Assembly (NCBI GenBank): GCA_002709405.1
Contig: PAQV01000045.1
Span: forward strand, 49,885 to 113,884
Source of the DNA: Paracoccaceae bacterium
Lineage (GTDB): Bacteria > Pseudomonadota > Alphaproteobacteria > Rhodobacterales > Rhodobacteraceae
Length of the DNA stretch: 64,000 bases
Direction of reading: 5' to 3'
Positions 35,191-43,765 of the stretch are shown here, piece after piece. The position numbers and the translations under genes are program-made. The notes under the pieces were generated by a model. It made no database searches. It saw only the letters and a list, made by a program, of their open reading frames with translations, and had not been told where the DNA came from. Every line of letters starts with the position of its first letter. Position 1 is the first letter of the stretch.

Positions 35191-37159
35191 GCGAGAAGCG
35201 CGCAACAAGGTCGCGCATCAGCGCCGCTCCGCGCACGTTGCCGACTCCCGGAGCATTGCCCTCGGCATAGAACCGAACGAAGAACGCCTCGCGCTGTGCC
35301 ATGTCGGGCAGAAGCTGAACCCGCGCCCCGTCCGAGGTGGGCGCGATCACGTAGGCGGCCACCTCGCCTGGCACGTCGTGGATCTCCAGCGTGCCGCGTG
35401 TCTCCTGATCAAACACCGCGCCGCGCAGGCGCACCGTGTCCATGGTGAGCGACGTGATCCAGAGGAACCATTCGGTGCCGTCATCGGTGCGGAAGGTCAC
35501 GCGCTCGGGCCGGTCGGCGACGTGGATCTCGGCGCGGGGCAATTCGATGCAGGCCAGGCACGTGACGCCAAGCACAACGAGATTGTAGAGCGTCCAGAAC
35601 AGGATCACCCACTTGCCGTCACCGGCGTCGTTGAAGGCAAAGAGATCCGAGGCAATGCCCAGGATCACACCGACCAGCGTCAGCAGGAAAGCCACGAGAA
35701 ACGGCATCATCATGCCCCACTGCACGACGATCTTCGACCGGTCGCCACCCTTGGCCGTGACCGAGAAGGGATGCCCCTGCGGCTTGAACAGCCCGGTAAA
35801 GGCGGCGCGGCTGATCGGAACGGCCCCGATCAACTGGCTGACGTCATTGAGGATCGGCACGACCATGCCCCGGCTGAGCAGGTTCAGGATCACGAGGATC
35901 CACAGGTAATAGCAGCCGAAATAACTGATCACGTCGGGCAGCCGGGCATCGACCACCGTGACGTTGCCATACCAGTAGAGCAGCGGAAAGACGATCGAGG
36001 CAATGCGGAACGGGAAGGTCGTCGTCCAGTAAAAGACGCTGTCGATCACGCTCCATCGGTCGCGCAGACGCAGGTTGCTTTTGGCCAGCGGACCAAGCGA
36101 CGACCGGGCGATCTGCATGAGCCCCAGGCACCAGCGGGCGCGCTGGGTGACGTATTCCTTGAGCCCCTCGGGGGCCAAGCCCTCGGTCAGCGGTTCGGCC
36201 AGGTAGACGGTGCGCCAGCCGCTGTTCTGCAGGGCCAGCGTCAGCATGAAATCCTCGGTCACGCTTTCGGTGGGCAATCCGCCGATGTCATCCAGCGCGG
36301 CCATCCGCACCATCGACGAGGTGCCGCAGCAAAAGGCAATCCCCCACCCGTCGCGCGAGGGCTGCATGTGGTCGAAGAAGAAGCGCTGTTCGTCGGGATA
36401 AGAACGGCTGAGACCGAAATTGTGCTGGATCGGGTCGGGGTTGAAGAAATGCTGGGGTGTCTGGACCAGCCCGACCTCGGGGTCGTGAAACAGCGCCAGC
36501 GTGCGCGAGATGAAGCCCCGGTGCGGCACGAAATCCGCATCCAGGACGGCGACGAAATCGGGGGGCTCGTCATCCTCGGCCAGCCGCGCCAGCGCGTGGT
36601 TTATATTGCCGGCCTTGGCGCCCTTGTTGTCCGGGCGCCGCATGTAGCGGACGTTCTGCTCGGCGCAGTAATCGCGCAGCCAGTCGCGCCGGCTGTCGTC
36701 GAGGATGACGACCTCCTTGTTCTGATGCCGCAACCAGCGGGCGCCGACGATGGTGCGTTCAAGGACATCCTTGTCCTCGTTGTAGGTGGCGATCAGGATG
36801 GCCACCCGTGGTTCGGGACCATCCCACCATTCGGTGTGGGCATCCGCCTCGTCTGAGCGCAGCCGGACCCGCGACATGATCACGAAGGCACTGAGCGAGC
36901 CGACAAGGGCCAGCATCTCCAGCCCGAAAAGCGTGACGGAGGCCAGGAAATCGATGGTCAGCCCCGGGGGCGCCAGGGTTTCGGTGCCGCGCCACCACGC
37001 GTATCGCAGCGCAAAGAAGAAGGCAGCGGCGAACAGCACCGTGCGGTGCCGGTTGTTCACCGGATCGACCAGCGCGGGCAGGATCAGGGCCACGCCGGCG
37101 ATCAGCAACAGGTGGGCGGTGCTGACGCCGAGGTCGCTGAGATGCGGGAAGGGCAACAT
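35174..37159 (-). CDS. processive GT2 beta-glucan synthase (BgsA/BcsA-like)
   Basis: 661 aa inner-membrane family-2 glycosyltransferase that should polymerise glucose from UDP-glucose. The catalytic set is complete: DD in VILDDS (154-155), DAD (207-209), TED (301-303) and QRARW (339-343). Membrane spans are near 15-30, 42-55, 72-95 and several after residue 375. The C-terminal domain lacks the (D/N)xSxxG PilZ motif. Length and the adjacent HlyD gene match BgsA of Sinorhizobium meliloti, which makes mixed-linkage beta-glucan, better than BcsA. The ATG at 37159 is one base after the adaptor stop; the longer frame is shadow. Confidence 0.88.
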   Translation of the reverse strand: MLPFPHLSDLGVSTAHLLLIAGVALILPALVDPVNNRHRTVLFAAAFFFALRYAWWRGTETLAPPGLTIDFLASVTLFGLEMLALVGSLSAFVIMSRVRLRSDEADAHTEWWDGPEPRVAILIATYNEDKDVLERTIVGARWLRHQNKEVVILDDSRRDWLRDYCAEQNVRYMRRPDNKGAKAGNINHALARLAEDDEPPDFVAVLDADFVPHRGFISRTLALFHDPEVGLVQTPQHFFNPDPIQHNFGLSRSYPDEQRFFFDHMQPSRDGWGIAFCCGTSSMVRMAALDDIGGLPTESVTEDFMLTLALQNSGWRTVYLAEPLTEGLAPEGLKEYVTQRARWCLGLMQIARSSLGPLAKSNLRLRDRWSVIDSVFYWTTTFPFRIASIVFPLLYWYGNVTVVDARLPDVISYFGCYYLWILVILNLLSRGMVVPILNDVSQLIGAVPISRAAFTGLFKPQGHPFSVTAKGGDRSKIVVQWGMMMPFLVAFLLTLVGVILGIASDLFAFNDAGDGKWVILFWTLYNLVVLGVTCLACIELPRAEIHVADRPERVTFRTDDGTEWFLWITSLTMDTVRLRGAVFDQETRGTLEIHDVPGEVAAYVIAPTSDGARVQLLPDMAQREAFFVRFYAEGNAPGVGNVRGAALMRDLVARFSLTGRT

Positions 37160-37160
37160 G

Positions 37161-38324
37161 TCAGCCGCGGAACAAGTCGAGCGGACGGCGGTCGAAGAAG
37201 GCGCGGCCGGTCTGGCCGATGATGCAGCCGATCTCGGGGTCGGCGGCCAGGCCCGGCACCAGCAGCAGCACGTCGTAGCGCTCCAGGTGTTTCTGGCTTG
37301 GCGCCACGGCCAGGTGTTCATAGACGGTGGCCGCGCCGGACCCGGCAAGGCGGGCGACCGAGGCATCAAAGACCTCGGTCTGTCCTTCCAGCCGGAACGT
37401 GGCGGCCTGCCCGATCGTCAGCCCGTTGTAGATCCGCTCGGTCACAGAAAGCGTGACCATGGTGCGGTCGCAATCCACCAGCCTCAGGATCGGATCGCCC
37501 CGTTGCACGATGACACCGTCGGCCTCGAGGATTTCCCAGAAAAGCCCGTTGACCGGGGCTGCGATTTCGCCCCCCGTCAAGGCATTGACCCGCACACGCT
37601 CCCGCTCGATCCGATGCTCGATCGCCGCCTCGCGGGCCTGCGCTTCGGTCTGCTGCTGTTCAAGCGTCGCGATGACCGATTGCAGCTCGATGGCGCGCTG
37701 CTCGGAATTGGGGGAATCGTTGTAGCCGTCACCCAGGAACACCCCGGCCTCGGCCGCGCGCAGGGCAATGGTCAGCACATCCACCCGTTCGCGCGCGTAA
37801 TCAAGCACCAGCGCGTCGATTAGCGGCTCGTTCGGCAGACGGTTCTGCAGGTCATCCAGCCCGTCGATCAGGCGCTGGTCGATATCGTCGGGAAAATCAC
37901 CACCCTCCAGGATGGCCAGGCGGAGGCGCGCGTGATCAAGCCGCGTGCGGATCTCGGCCAGGCGTTCTTCGTGAAAGATGTCGGCGTCCTCGACCAGGGT
38001 TTCGCGCAGGGTTCTGCTGGCCTCCAGGTCGCCGGTTATGCGGGCCGTTTCGGCGCGGGCGAAGTCGATCTCCATCAGCAGATCGTTCAGCCGGATCGTG
38101 TCGACCAGGCCGTCGGTGATCGCGGCCACGATCTCTCCGGCGCTGACCCGGGATCCGAAATCGCGATCCGGCAGGTCGAGGGTTCCGGCGACATCGGACC
38201 GGACAGTGACAACGGGGGCATTGACCACCGCATTGGCGCTGGCGCCGGACATCTGTTCCCCGATGATGACCCACAGGGCGAGGAAAACGATGACCAGTCC
38301 GATCAGCGGGCGGGCGTATTTCAT
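37161..38324 (-). CDS. HlyD/EmrA-family periplasmic adaptor (BgsB-like)
   Basis: 387 aa with one N-terminal membrane anchor (about 7-24), a lipoyl/barrel half near 35-75, a long coiled-coil hairpin (about 85-255, rich in Leu/Glu/Arg) and a second barrel half (GGEIAAPVNGLFWEILEADG; about 260-350). In S. meliloti the mixed-linkage glucan operon bgsBA has the same pairing of an adaptor and a GT2 enzyme, so export or periplasmic guidance of the glucan is the likely role. It ends one base before the synthase start. Confidence 0.85.
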   Translation of the reverse strand: MKYARPLIGLVIVFLALWVIIGEQMSGASANAVVNAPVVTVRSDVAGTLDLPDRDFGSRVSAGEIVAAITDGLVDTIRLNDLLMEIDFARAETARITGDLEASRTLRETLVEDADIFHEERLAEIRTRLDHARLRLAILEGGDFPDDIDQRLIDGLDDLQNRLPNEPLIDALVLDYARERVDVLTIALRAAEAGVFLGDGYNDSPNSEQRAIELQSVIATLEQQQTEAQAREAAIEHRIERERVRVNALTGGEIAAPVNGLFWEILEADGVIVQRGDPILRLVDCDRTMVTLSVTERIYNGLTIGQAATFRLEGQTEVFDASVARLAGSGAATVYEHLAVAPSQKHLERYDVLLLVPGLAADPEIGCIIGQTGRAFFDRRPLDLFRG

Positions 38325-38434
38325 AAGAAGACCTTACTCGTAAGGAATGCTGCACGGGACTCGCGCAGCGCCACTGTTTGTTTCTAGAATTTCCATACAA
38401 TTAGTCAAAAGCCGACTGCAACGCGGCGCGGCCT

Positions 38435-39451
38435 TCATGCGCGCCCTTCGCGCGCTGCCACATGGGCAAGCATTTGCAGGGTGGCCGGGTAATAGGGCTG
38501 CGAGGCGATGTTGCCGGCCGAAAGCGGGGGTGTGCCTCCGGCCGCGAGCGTGGCGATCGCGTGGAACCCGGGCTGGTTGCTCTGGCCACGGATCTGCCCG
38601 TTGTCGTCGATCCAGACGGCCACGTGGCCCGGCAGGTCAGAGCTGATCAGCATGCGCAGGATGACGCGGTTCGCGGGGTGGTGCGGCAGGCCCGACCAGC
38701 ACAGGTACAGCGGGATGCGCAGCGCATCATAGGCCGAGCGGAAATCGTGATCACGCGGCGGGACAAAGCCGTCGGTCGTGACCTCTACCCAGTCGGGCAG
38801 GAACCCGGTGGCCGCCAGATCGCCCAGCAGGGTCTCGCCGTGATCCGCCGCGCGGATCAGCGCCGGCGCGTCATAGCTGGCGCCCAACTGGCGCAGCGCG
38901 CGCGAAAGGTAATAGGACGGGTTCACAAGCACGCGCCTGGGCGTCCGCAGCGCCTCGGCGCCGGGCATGAGAAGGACTTCGTCGGGCGCCCTGGGATCCG
39001 GAGCAAGGCACAGGCCCACCAGGTCACGGGTGATATCGGCTGCCACCGCGGGGTCGGTCCGCCAGCCCGACCCCAGCGCCGCGCGCAGATGCGCCCAGGC
39101 GCGGAACAGGTCGCCATCGGTGGCATTGTGCCAGTCGGGAATGCTGTCGGACCGCGAGGGATCCCATTTCCAGGACATCAGCGCATCCTGGCGATTGGCG
39201 ATATGGCTCCGGGTCCATGCCTCGATCCGGTCGAAGGTTTCGGGATCGCCGAACGCCTGGGCAAGGATCAGCCCGTACCCCTGCCCTTCGGAATGGCTGA
39301 TCCCGTTCTGGCCGGTGTCCATGACTCGGCCGTCCGATGCAACGAACCGGTCACGCCAGACGGCCCAGGCATCCGCCTCTGCCCGCGCCGGACGGGAGCC
39401 CGGCACCAGTGCCGCCGCCGCGAGCCCGGAAAGGAGAGATCTGCGATCCAT
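38435..39451 (-). CDS. glycoside hydrolase family 8 endo-beta-glucanase (BcsZ-like)
   Basis: 338 aa exported enzyme; the signal peptide runs to about residue 24 (RRSLLSGLAAAALVPG, ARA). The GH8 acid is Glu55 in GISHSEGQGYG, and Asp112 lies in the conserved NATDGDLF motif. I chose the ATG at 39451 because it starts the signal peptide; 23 in-frame codons upstream are unlikely. It is first in a minus-strand run with the adaptor and synthase genes (110-nt gap) and probably trims or edits the secreted beta-glucan, as BcsZ does for cellulose. Confidence 0.92.
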   Translation of the reverse strand: MDRRSLLSGLAAAALVPGSRPARAEADAWAVWRDRFVASDGRVMDTGQNGISHSEGQGYGLILAQAFGDPETFDRIEAWTRSHIANRQDALMSWKWDPSRSDSIPDWHNATDGDLFRAWAHLRAALGSGWRTDPAVAADITRDLVGLCLAPDPRAPDEVLLMPGAEALRTPRRVLVNPSYYLSRALRQLGASYDAPALIRAADHGETLLGDLAATGFLPDWVEVTTDGFVPPRDHDFRSAYDALRIPLYLCWSGLPHHPANRVILRMLISSDLPGHVAVWIDDNGQIRGQSNQPGFHAIATLAAGGTPPLSAGNIASQPYYPATLQMLAHVAAREGRA

Positions 39452-39680
39452 GGGCCATAGAGCGCGGCAATTGCCCCGGCTGGCAAGAGGCGTCAGGCGC
39501 TGACTTTGGCTGCGAGACATGGCCCGGCCTGGCCCGGTGAATCTTTTTCGGAACTTTCGATTGCCGCGCTGTCTGGTCGACGCGCATGGACAGCACCATC
39601 CTGTTCAGAACTTGACGCCGTACCGCTGAGTGGCCTGCTGCCGGTGCCGCATGTTCATCGCCAGCTTCAGATCCGTCCGG

Positions 39681-39968
39681 TCATATGCCTTCCACCAGGA
39701 TTAGGTCCGTATCCGACACCTTTTCGCGCAGGGCCCGTGCCTCGGTATAGGCATCGGACTCGTAGAAGGTTCGCGCCGCCTGAAAACTGTCGAATTCCAC
39801 CACGATGGTCAGTTTCTTCATCTCGCCTTCCAGAAGATCCGGTGCCGGATTTCGGATCAGAACGCGGCCGTCATGCGCCTTGATCGCTGCGCCAGAGAGT
39901 TGTTTGAACGCCTCGAACCCTTCCGCGTCGTGTACGGCGATATGAGCGATGAGATAGCCCTTTGGCAT
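39681..39968 (-). CDS. DUF1330 domain protein
   Basis: 95 aa ferredoxin-like-fold dimeric alpha-beta barrel protein. Start MPKGYLIAHIAVHDAEGF and the later VEFDSFQAARTFYES are typical of DUF1330. No signal peptide. Function unknown; these proteins are usually small cytosolic dimers. A good ribosome site (AAGGAAAAG) precedes it. Confidence 0.9.
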   Translation of the reverse strand: MPKGYLIAHIAVHDAEGFEAFKQLSGAAIKAHDGRVLIRNPAPDLLEGEMKKLTIVVEFDSFQAARTFYESDAYTEARALREKVSDTDLILVEGI

Positions 39969-40007
39969 GGGTCTTTTCCTTGCTGGTCTGATGGGGTCTT
40001 TCGAGGC

Positions 40008-40211
40008 TCAGGCAAAGCCCGGCCTGGATGGCAATCCGAGTTTCTTGAGCGTCATGACAACCGGGCACATGCCGGTGAAGGATGCCTGAATAAGATGTGC
40101 GGCCAGAAGACCCGAAAGCCAGAGCCAGTTCAGGTTGACAAAAACAGCCAGCAACACGCTGGCAAGAACAATAAAACCGACAATAAGCAGGATCGCGCGT
40201 TCTACGGTCAT
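40008..40211 (-). CDS. DUF2892 (YgaP-like) small membrane protein
   Basis: 67 aa with two hydrophobic spans (ILLIVGFIVLASVLLAVFV and WLWLSGLLAAHLIQASF) and the family end FTGMCPVVMTLKKLG. It resembles the membrane part of YgaP without the rhodanese domain. It lies about 40 nt upstream of DUF1330 on the same strand and may be co-transcribed. The ATG at 40211 is the only start giving this fold; the longer frame is junk. Confidence 0.85.
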   Translation of the reverse strand: MTVERAILLIVGFIVLASVLLAVFVNLNWLWLSGLLAAHLIQASFTGMCPVVMTLKKLGLPSRPGFA

Positions 40212-40608
40212 AGCTTTCCCCAAAGCGATTGATGAAAACAGGAGTGCAATTCCAAGGCGCGACTCCCAGAAATTTCTGGCTTGCAGCGGGATTTGGGGTG
40301 CCCATGGGGGCCGCGCGGGCAAAACAACAGATGGTCGCCTATTATTCCAGCAGGGTCTTCGCCGTGAAAACCGGAAACAAGGACGATAGGCGTCAGACTG
40401 GCGGCAAAGAGCGCCTGCCCGGATTTCTATTGAGGGCGGCTTAGCCCCAGATCCGCCCAATGTCCGGTGTGCGCAGAGAACACCCGGTCTGATCGCCGCG
40501 CAAACGGCGGAAACTCCTTCACCGTTGCGGAATTCCCAATCCCTGCCCTAAAGTTGTTTTACCGCGCTGGAAAACACCTTTTCCAAAGGATCAAATAGGG
40601 ACACCAAG
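40212..40608. other. intergenic, no gene seen
   Basis: About 397 bp between the divergent DUF2892 and MFS genes. Short frames on both strands look random. It should hold promoters for both directions; an A/T-rich stretch near 40550-40600 precedes the MFS gene and its AAAGGA site. Confidence 0.5.
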
Positions 40609-41769
40609 ATGAATTTGACCAATCGCTGGGTAGCTCTGGGTGTTCTTTTTCTGGCCCGCGTGGCCATGGGCTTTCAGTTCCAGTCAGTCCCGGCCCTGAC
40701 CCCTCTTTTCGTCGACGCTTATGACATTGATCTGACCCAACTTGGGCTGCTGATCGCTGTCTACCTGTCGCCGGGCGTTGTCATCGCTTTCCCCGGCGGG
40801 ACCATTGGCGCGCGCATTGGGGACAAGCGCGCGGTGGCAATCGGCCTGGTGCTCATGGTGGCTGGTGGCGCGCTCATGGCGGCGTCCACCGGTTGGAACC
40901 TGCAATTGGCCGGTCGTTTTCTGGCCGGCGTCGGAGCCATCACGCTGAACGTGCTGATGTCCAAACTGGTGACCGATTATTTCGCTGGCCGAGAGATTGC
41001 GACCGCAATGGGCATTTTCGTCAATTCCTGGCCCGTGGGCATTGCCGCTGCACTTGTTGTCTTGCCATCGATTGGCCTGTCCTCTGGCCTTTCGGGGGCA
41101 ATGACGGCCGTTTTGGTTGCCTGTATCGCCGCGCTTCTTTTGTTCGTGATCGCATTCCGGCCCGCCGCTGGAGCGGCGGCGCAGGCTATGTCCGGGGCCA
41201 TGCCGTCGGGGCGCGTCTTCAGGGGTATTGTCGCGGCCGGCCTGGTCTGGGGGCTTTATAATGCGGCAATCGGCATGGTGTTCGGGTTCGGCCCGGCGAT
41301 GCTGTCGGAACGCGGCTGGGATCTGGAAACCTCCGCCGGCGTGACGAGCATATTCCTTTGGGTGGCCTGTCTCTCGATCCCGTTTGGCGGGCTGATCGCC
41401 GATCGGCTCCACAAGCGGGACGCGGTGCTGATGGTCAGTTGCCTGGTCTTCGCCGTGATGCTGAGCATCGCGGCCCAGGTCTCGGCCGTCGTGCCGGTCT
41501 TCGCCGTGATGGGCGCGATCGGTGGGCTGGCCGCAGGTCCGATCATGAGCCTGCCGGCCGCCATATTGTCGCCCGAGCAACGCGCGAAAGGCATGGGCAT
41601 CTTCTACACCCTTTTCTATTTCTGCACCGCCTCCGCCCCCTTTCTTGCCGGCGCCTTGTCGGACTGGGTGGGCACATCGCGCGCCGCCTTTCACTTCGGC
41701 GCCGTCCAGCTATTGGTCGCGATCCTTCTCGCCTGGCGCATACGCGTCGCTTTCGCGCAAAGATCCTGA
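40609..41769 (+). CDS. MFS transporter
   Basis: 386 aa with 12 predicted membrane spans. The loop 2-3 motif is GTIGARIGDKRAVAIGL and its repeat in the second half is GGLIADRLHKRDAVLMV. Resembles the cyanate/nitrate-like or CynX-type subgroup, but the substrate cannot be read. Stands alone upstream of the AcoR-like regulator. Confidence 0.92.
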   Translation: MNLTNRWVALGVLFLARVAMGFQFQSVPALTPLFVDAYDIDLTQLGLLIAVYLSPGVVIAFPGGTIGARIGDKRAVAIGLVLMVAGGALMAASTGWNLQLAGRFLAGVGAITLNVLMSKLVTDYFAGREIATAMGIFVNSWPVGIAAALVVLPSIGLSSGLSGAMTAVLVACIAALLLFVIAFRPAAGAAAQAMSGAMPSGRVFRGIVAAGLVWGLYNAAIGMVFGFGPAMLSERGWDLETSAGVTSIFLWVACLSIPFGGLIADRLHKRDAVLMVSCLVFAVMLSIAAQVSAVVPVFAVMGAIGGLAAGPIMSLPAAILSPEQRAKGMGIFYTLFYFCTASAPFLAGALSDWVGTSRAAFHFGAVQLLVAILLAWRIRVAFAQRS

Positions 41770-41885
41770 AGTCGGAAGGTCCGGCTTGCGCCTTGCGCGG
41801 TCTTTGACCGGCCAGGCACGGGACCAAAGTCCTCCATTGGGTGCGCGTGGTTTGCCTGTATAGTAGGCATTGGGAGTACATTCTG

Positions 41886-43625
41886 ATGGTCGAGCGGCGC
41901 CACGTGGAGGAAATCGCGCAGGTCCTGGAGGGTCGGGCCACCGGGCGCGACAGCTATGTCGATGCCTCCTGGCGGCGCTGCGTCGAGCTTTACGGCATGG
42001 ACCCCGCCCGCAACGAGCCCGCCCATATCGTCACCGATGCCGAGCTTCGGACCCACCGCGACCAGGCCGAACGGATGATCGGCGCGGCCCGTGCCAGCCT
42101 GCAAAACCTGTTCCGGCAAGTCGCGGGGCAGAATTACGTTCTGCTGCTGACGGATGCCAAGGGCGTCTGCGTCGACTTCTTCGGCGACAGCTCCTTCGCC
42201 GATGAATTGCGCGGCGCCGGGCTTTACCTGGGGTCGAACTGGTCCGAGGACCTTGCCGGAACCTGCGGCGTGGGGGCCTGCATCGTGACGGGCGAGCCGG
42301 TCACGGTTCACCAGGACGACCATTTCGGCAATGCGCATACCGCGCTGTCCTGCACATCTGCGCCGATCTACGACAGCCTCGGCCAGATGGCCGCGGTGCT
42401 CGACATCTCGTTGCTGCGCTCTCCCTCGCCGAAAAGCAGCCAGAACCTGGCCATGTCGCTGGTGACAGCAGCCGCGCGGCGCGTCGAGATGGCCAACCTG
42501 ATGGCCGCGAGCCGCCGCGAATGGGTGTTGCGGTTTTCCTCCAGCCCCGAGTTCCTGGACGTGGACCCGGAGGGCGCGGTGGCCCTGGACGGCTCCGGCC
42601 GGATCATCGGGGCGACCCATGCCGCCACGCGGATGCTGTCGCGCGGGGGGAGCCTGATCGGCCAGAGGATCGACGGTCTGCTTGGCATCAGCGTCGACGA
42701 TCTTCCCGACCTTATGCGCGACCGCCCGACCGAAGACCGCGTGGTCGCCCTGGGGGATGGCGGTGCGGTCTTTGGCCATGCGATCGCGCCGCAGGCCCCG
42801 CGCCGGCCTCCGGGGCCGACGGTCGCCCGCACCGGCCGCGGTGTTCTGACCGGGCTGGCGGGCAGCGATCCCGGGATGGACCGTCTTCTGTCGCAGGCCG
42901 GGCGACTGGCGACGACATCCGTGCCGCTTGTCATCAGCGGCGAAAGCGGCAGCGGCAAGACCAAGCTGGCCCGCGCGCTGCACATGGCCTCTGGGCGCGC
43001 CGGCTTCCTGACCGTGGATTGCGCCGGGATGCAGGCGGACGCTCTGGCCGAACGGATCACCGCTCAGCCGGGCAAGGCGACGCTGCTGCTCCGCCGTATC
43101 GAGGATCTGTCCGACAGCGTCGCCCGCGCCCTGCCCGGGCTTCTTGATGCCCACCCCGAGATGCGCCCGATTGCGACCACCGGCCTGTCCTCCAGTGCTC
43201 TGCTATCGCACGACGTCCTGCCAAACGCGCTTTACCACAGGCTGGCCGGGGCCGTGTTTGACCTGCCGCCCTTGCGCGAACGGCAGGATCTGGGCTGGTT
43301 GATCGACCGGTTGCTGCGGCGGCGGTCCGGCGGCGAGATGCGGCTGACCCCCTCGGCCCGGGCCGAGCTGATGGCCCGAAGCTGGCCCGGCAACCTGCGC
43401 GAGCTGGGCAACGTGCTGGACGTGGCCTGTGCCCTGGCCGAAGGTGACGTGATCGACCTGCCCGACCTGCCCGACCCGCCCCGGCCCTGCGAGACAGAGC
43501 AAAGCCTCGAGGCCGTGCTGGACGCCTGCAACTGGAACATGGCCCGCGCCGCCCGGCGCCTGGGCGTGAACCGCTCGACGGTCCTGCGGCGCATCCGCAA
43601 GGAGGGGTTGCGCGCCCCCGGCTGA
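41886..43625 (+). CDS. AcoR-like Fis-family regulator lacking the sigma-54 GAFTGA loop
   Basis: 579 aa. A GAF-like sensor (about 75-190; LGSNWSEDLAGTCGVGACIVTGEPVTVH) is followed by a PAS-like part, a shortened AAA+ domain with Walker A GESGSGKT (about 353-360) and a C-terminal Fis helix-turn-helix ACNWNMARAARRLGVNRSTV. The usual ELFG..GAFTGA segment that contacts sigma-54 is missing between Walker A and the Walker B region, so it probably does not drive sigma-54 promoters. It sits 140 bp upstream of the flavin monooxygenase it likely controls. Start at 41886; 15 further codons upstream are weak. Confidence 0.87.
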   Translation: MVERRHVEEIAQVLEGRATGRDSYVDASWRRCVELYGMDPARNEPAHIVTDAELRTHRDQAERMIGAARASLQNLFRQVAGQNYVLLLTDAKGVCVDFFGDSSFADELRGAGLYLGSNWSEDLAGTCGVGACIVTGEPVTVHQDDHFGNAHTALSCTSAPIYDSLGQMAAVLDISLLRSPSPKSSQNLAMSLVTAAARRVEMANLMAASRREWVLRFSSSPEFLDVDPEGAVALDGSGRIIGATHAATRMLSRGGSLIGQRIDGLLGISVDDLPDLMRDRPTEDRVVALGDGGAVFGHAIAPQAPRRPPGPTVARTGRGVLTGLAGSDPGMDRLLSQAGRLATTSVPLVISGESGSGKTKLARALHMASGRAGFLTVDCAGMQADALAERITAQPGKATLLLRRIEDLSDSVARALPGLLDAHPEMRPIATTGLSSSALLSHDVLPNALYHRLAGAVFDLPPLRERQDLGWLIDRLLRRRSGGEMRLTPSARAELMARSWPGNLRELGNVLDVACALAEGDVIDLPDLPDPPRPCETEQSLEAVLDACNWNMARAARRLGVNRSTVLRRIRKEGLRAPG

Positions 43626-43638
43626 CGCGTTGCGCGGC

Positions 43639-43652
43639 GTTGCGTTTGCAAC
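43639..43652. promoter_or_regulatory. GTTGC inverted repeat upstream of the flavin monooxygenase
   Basis: GTTGC-GTTT-GCAAC is a perfect 5-bp inverted repeat. A further GTTGCG starts at 43629 and CGCAAC lies near 43665, giving nested half-sites. It is 115 bp upstream of the monooxygenase and just after the regulator's stop, a fitting place for an activator site. Confidence 0.4.
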
Positions 43653-43765
43653 ATGCTGCGCTGCCGCAACCCCAGGAACATCGAAAACCACGCAATTCCC
43701 GTGGCGCGGTGGCGGTCCGGCCCGCCAAGCTCTTCTCATCACGTTGCCTATGAGGAGGATACGCA

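Noticed and set aside
43700..43765. Sigma-54 promoter before the flavin monooxygenase
   Set aside because: GGC-rich sequence resembles the -24 element loosely, but no proper -12 TTGC follows, and the regulator lacks GAFTGA.
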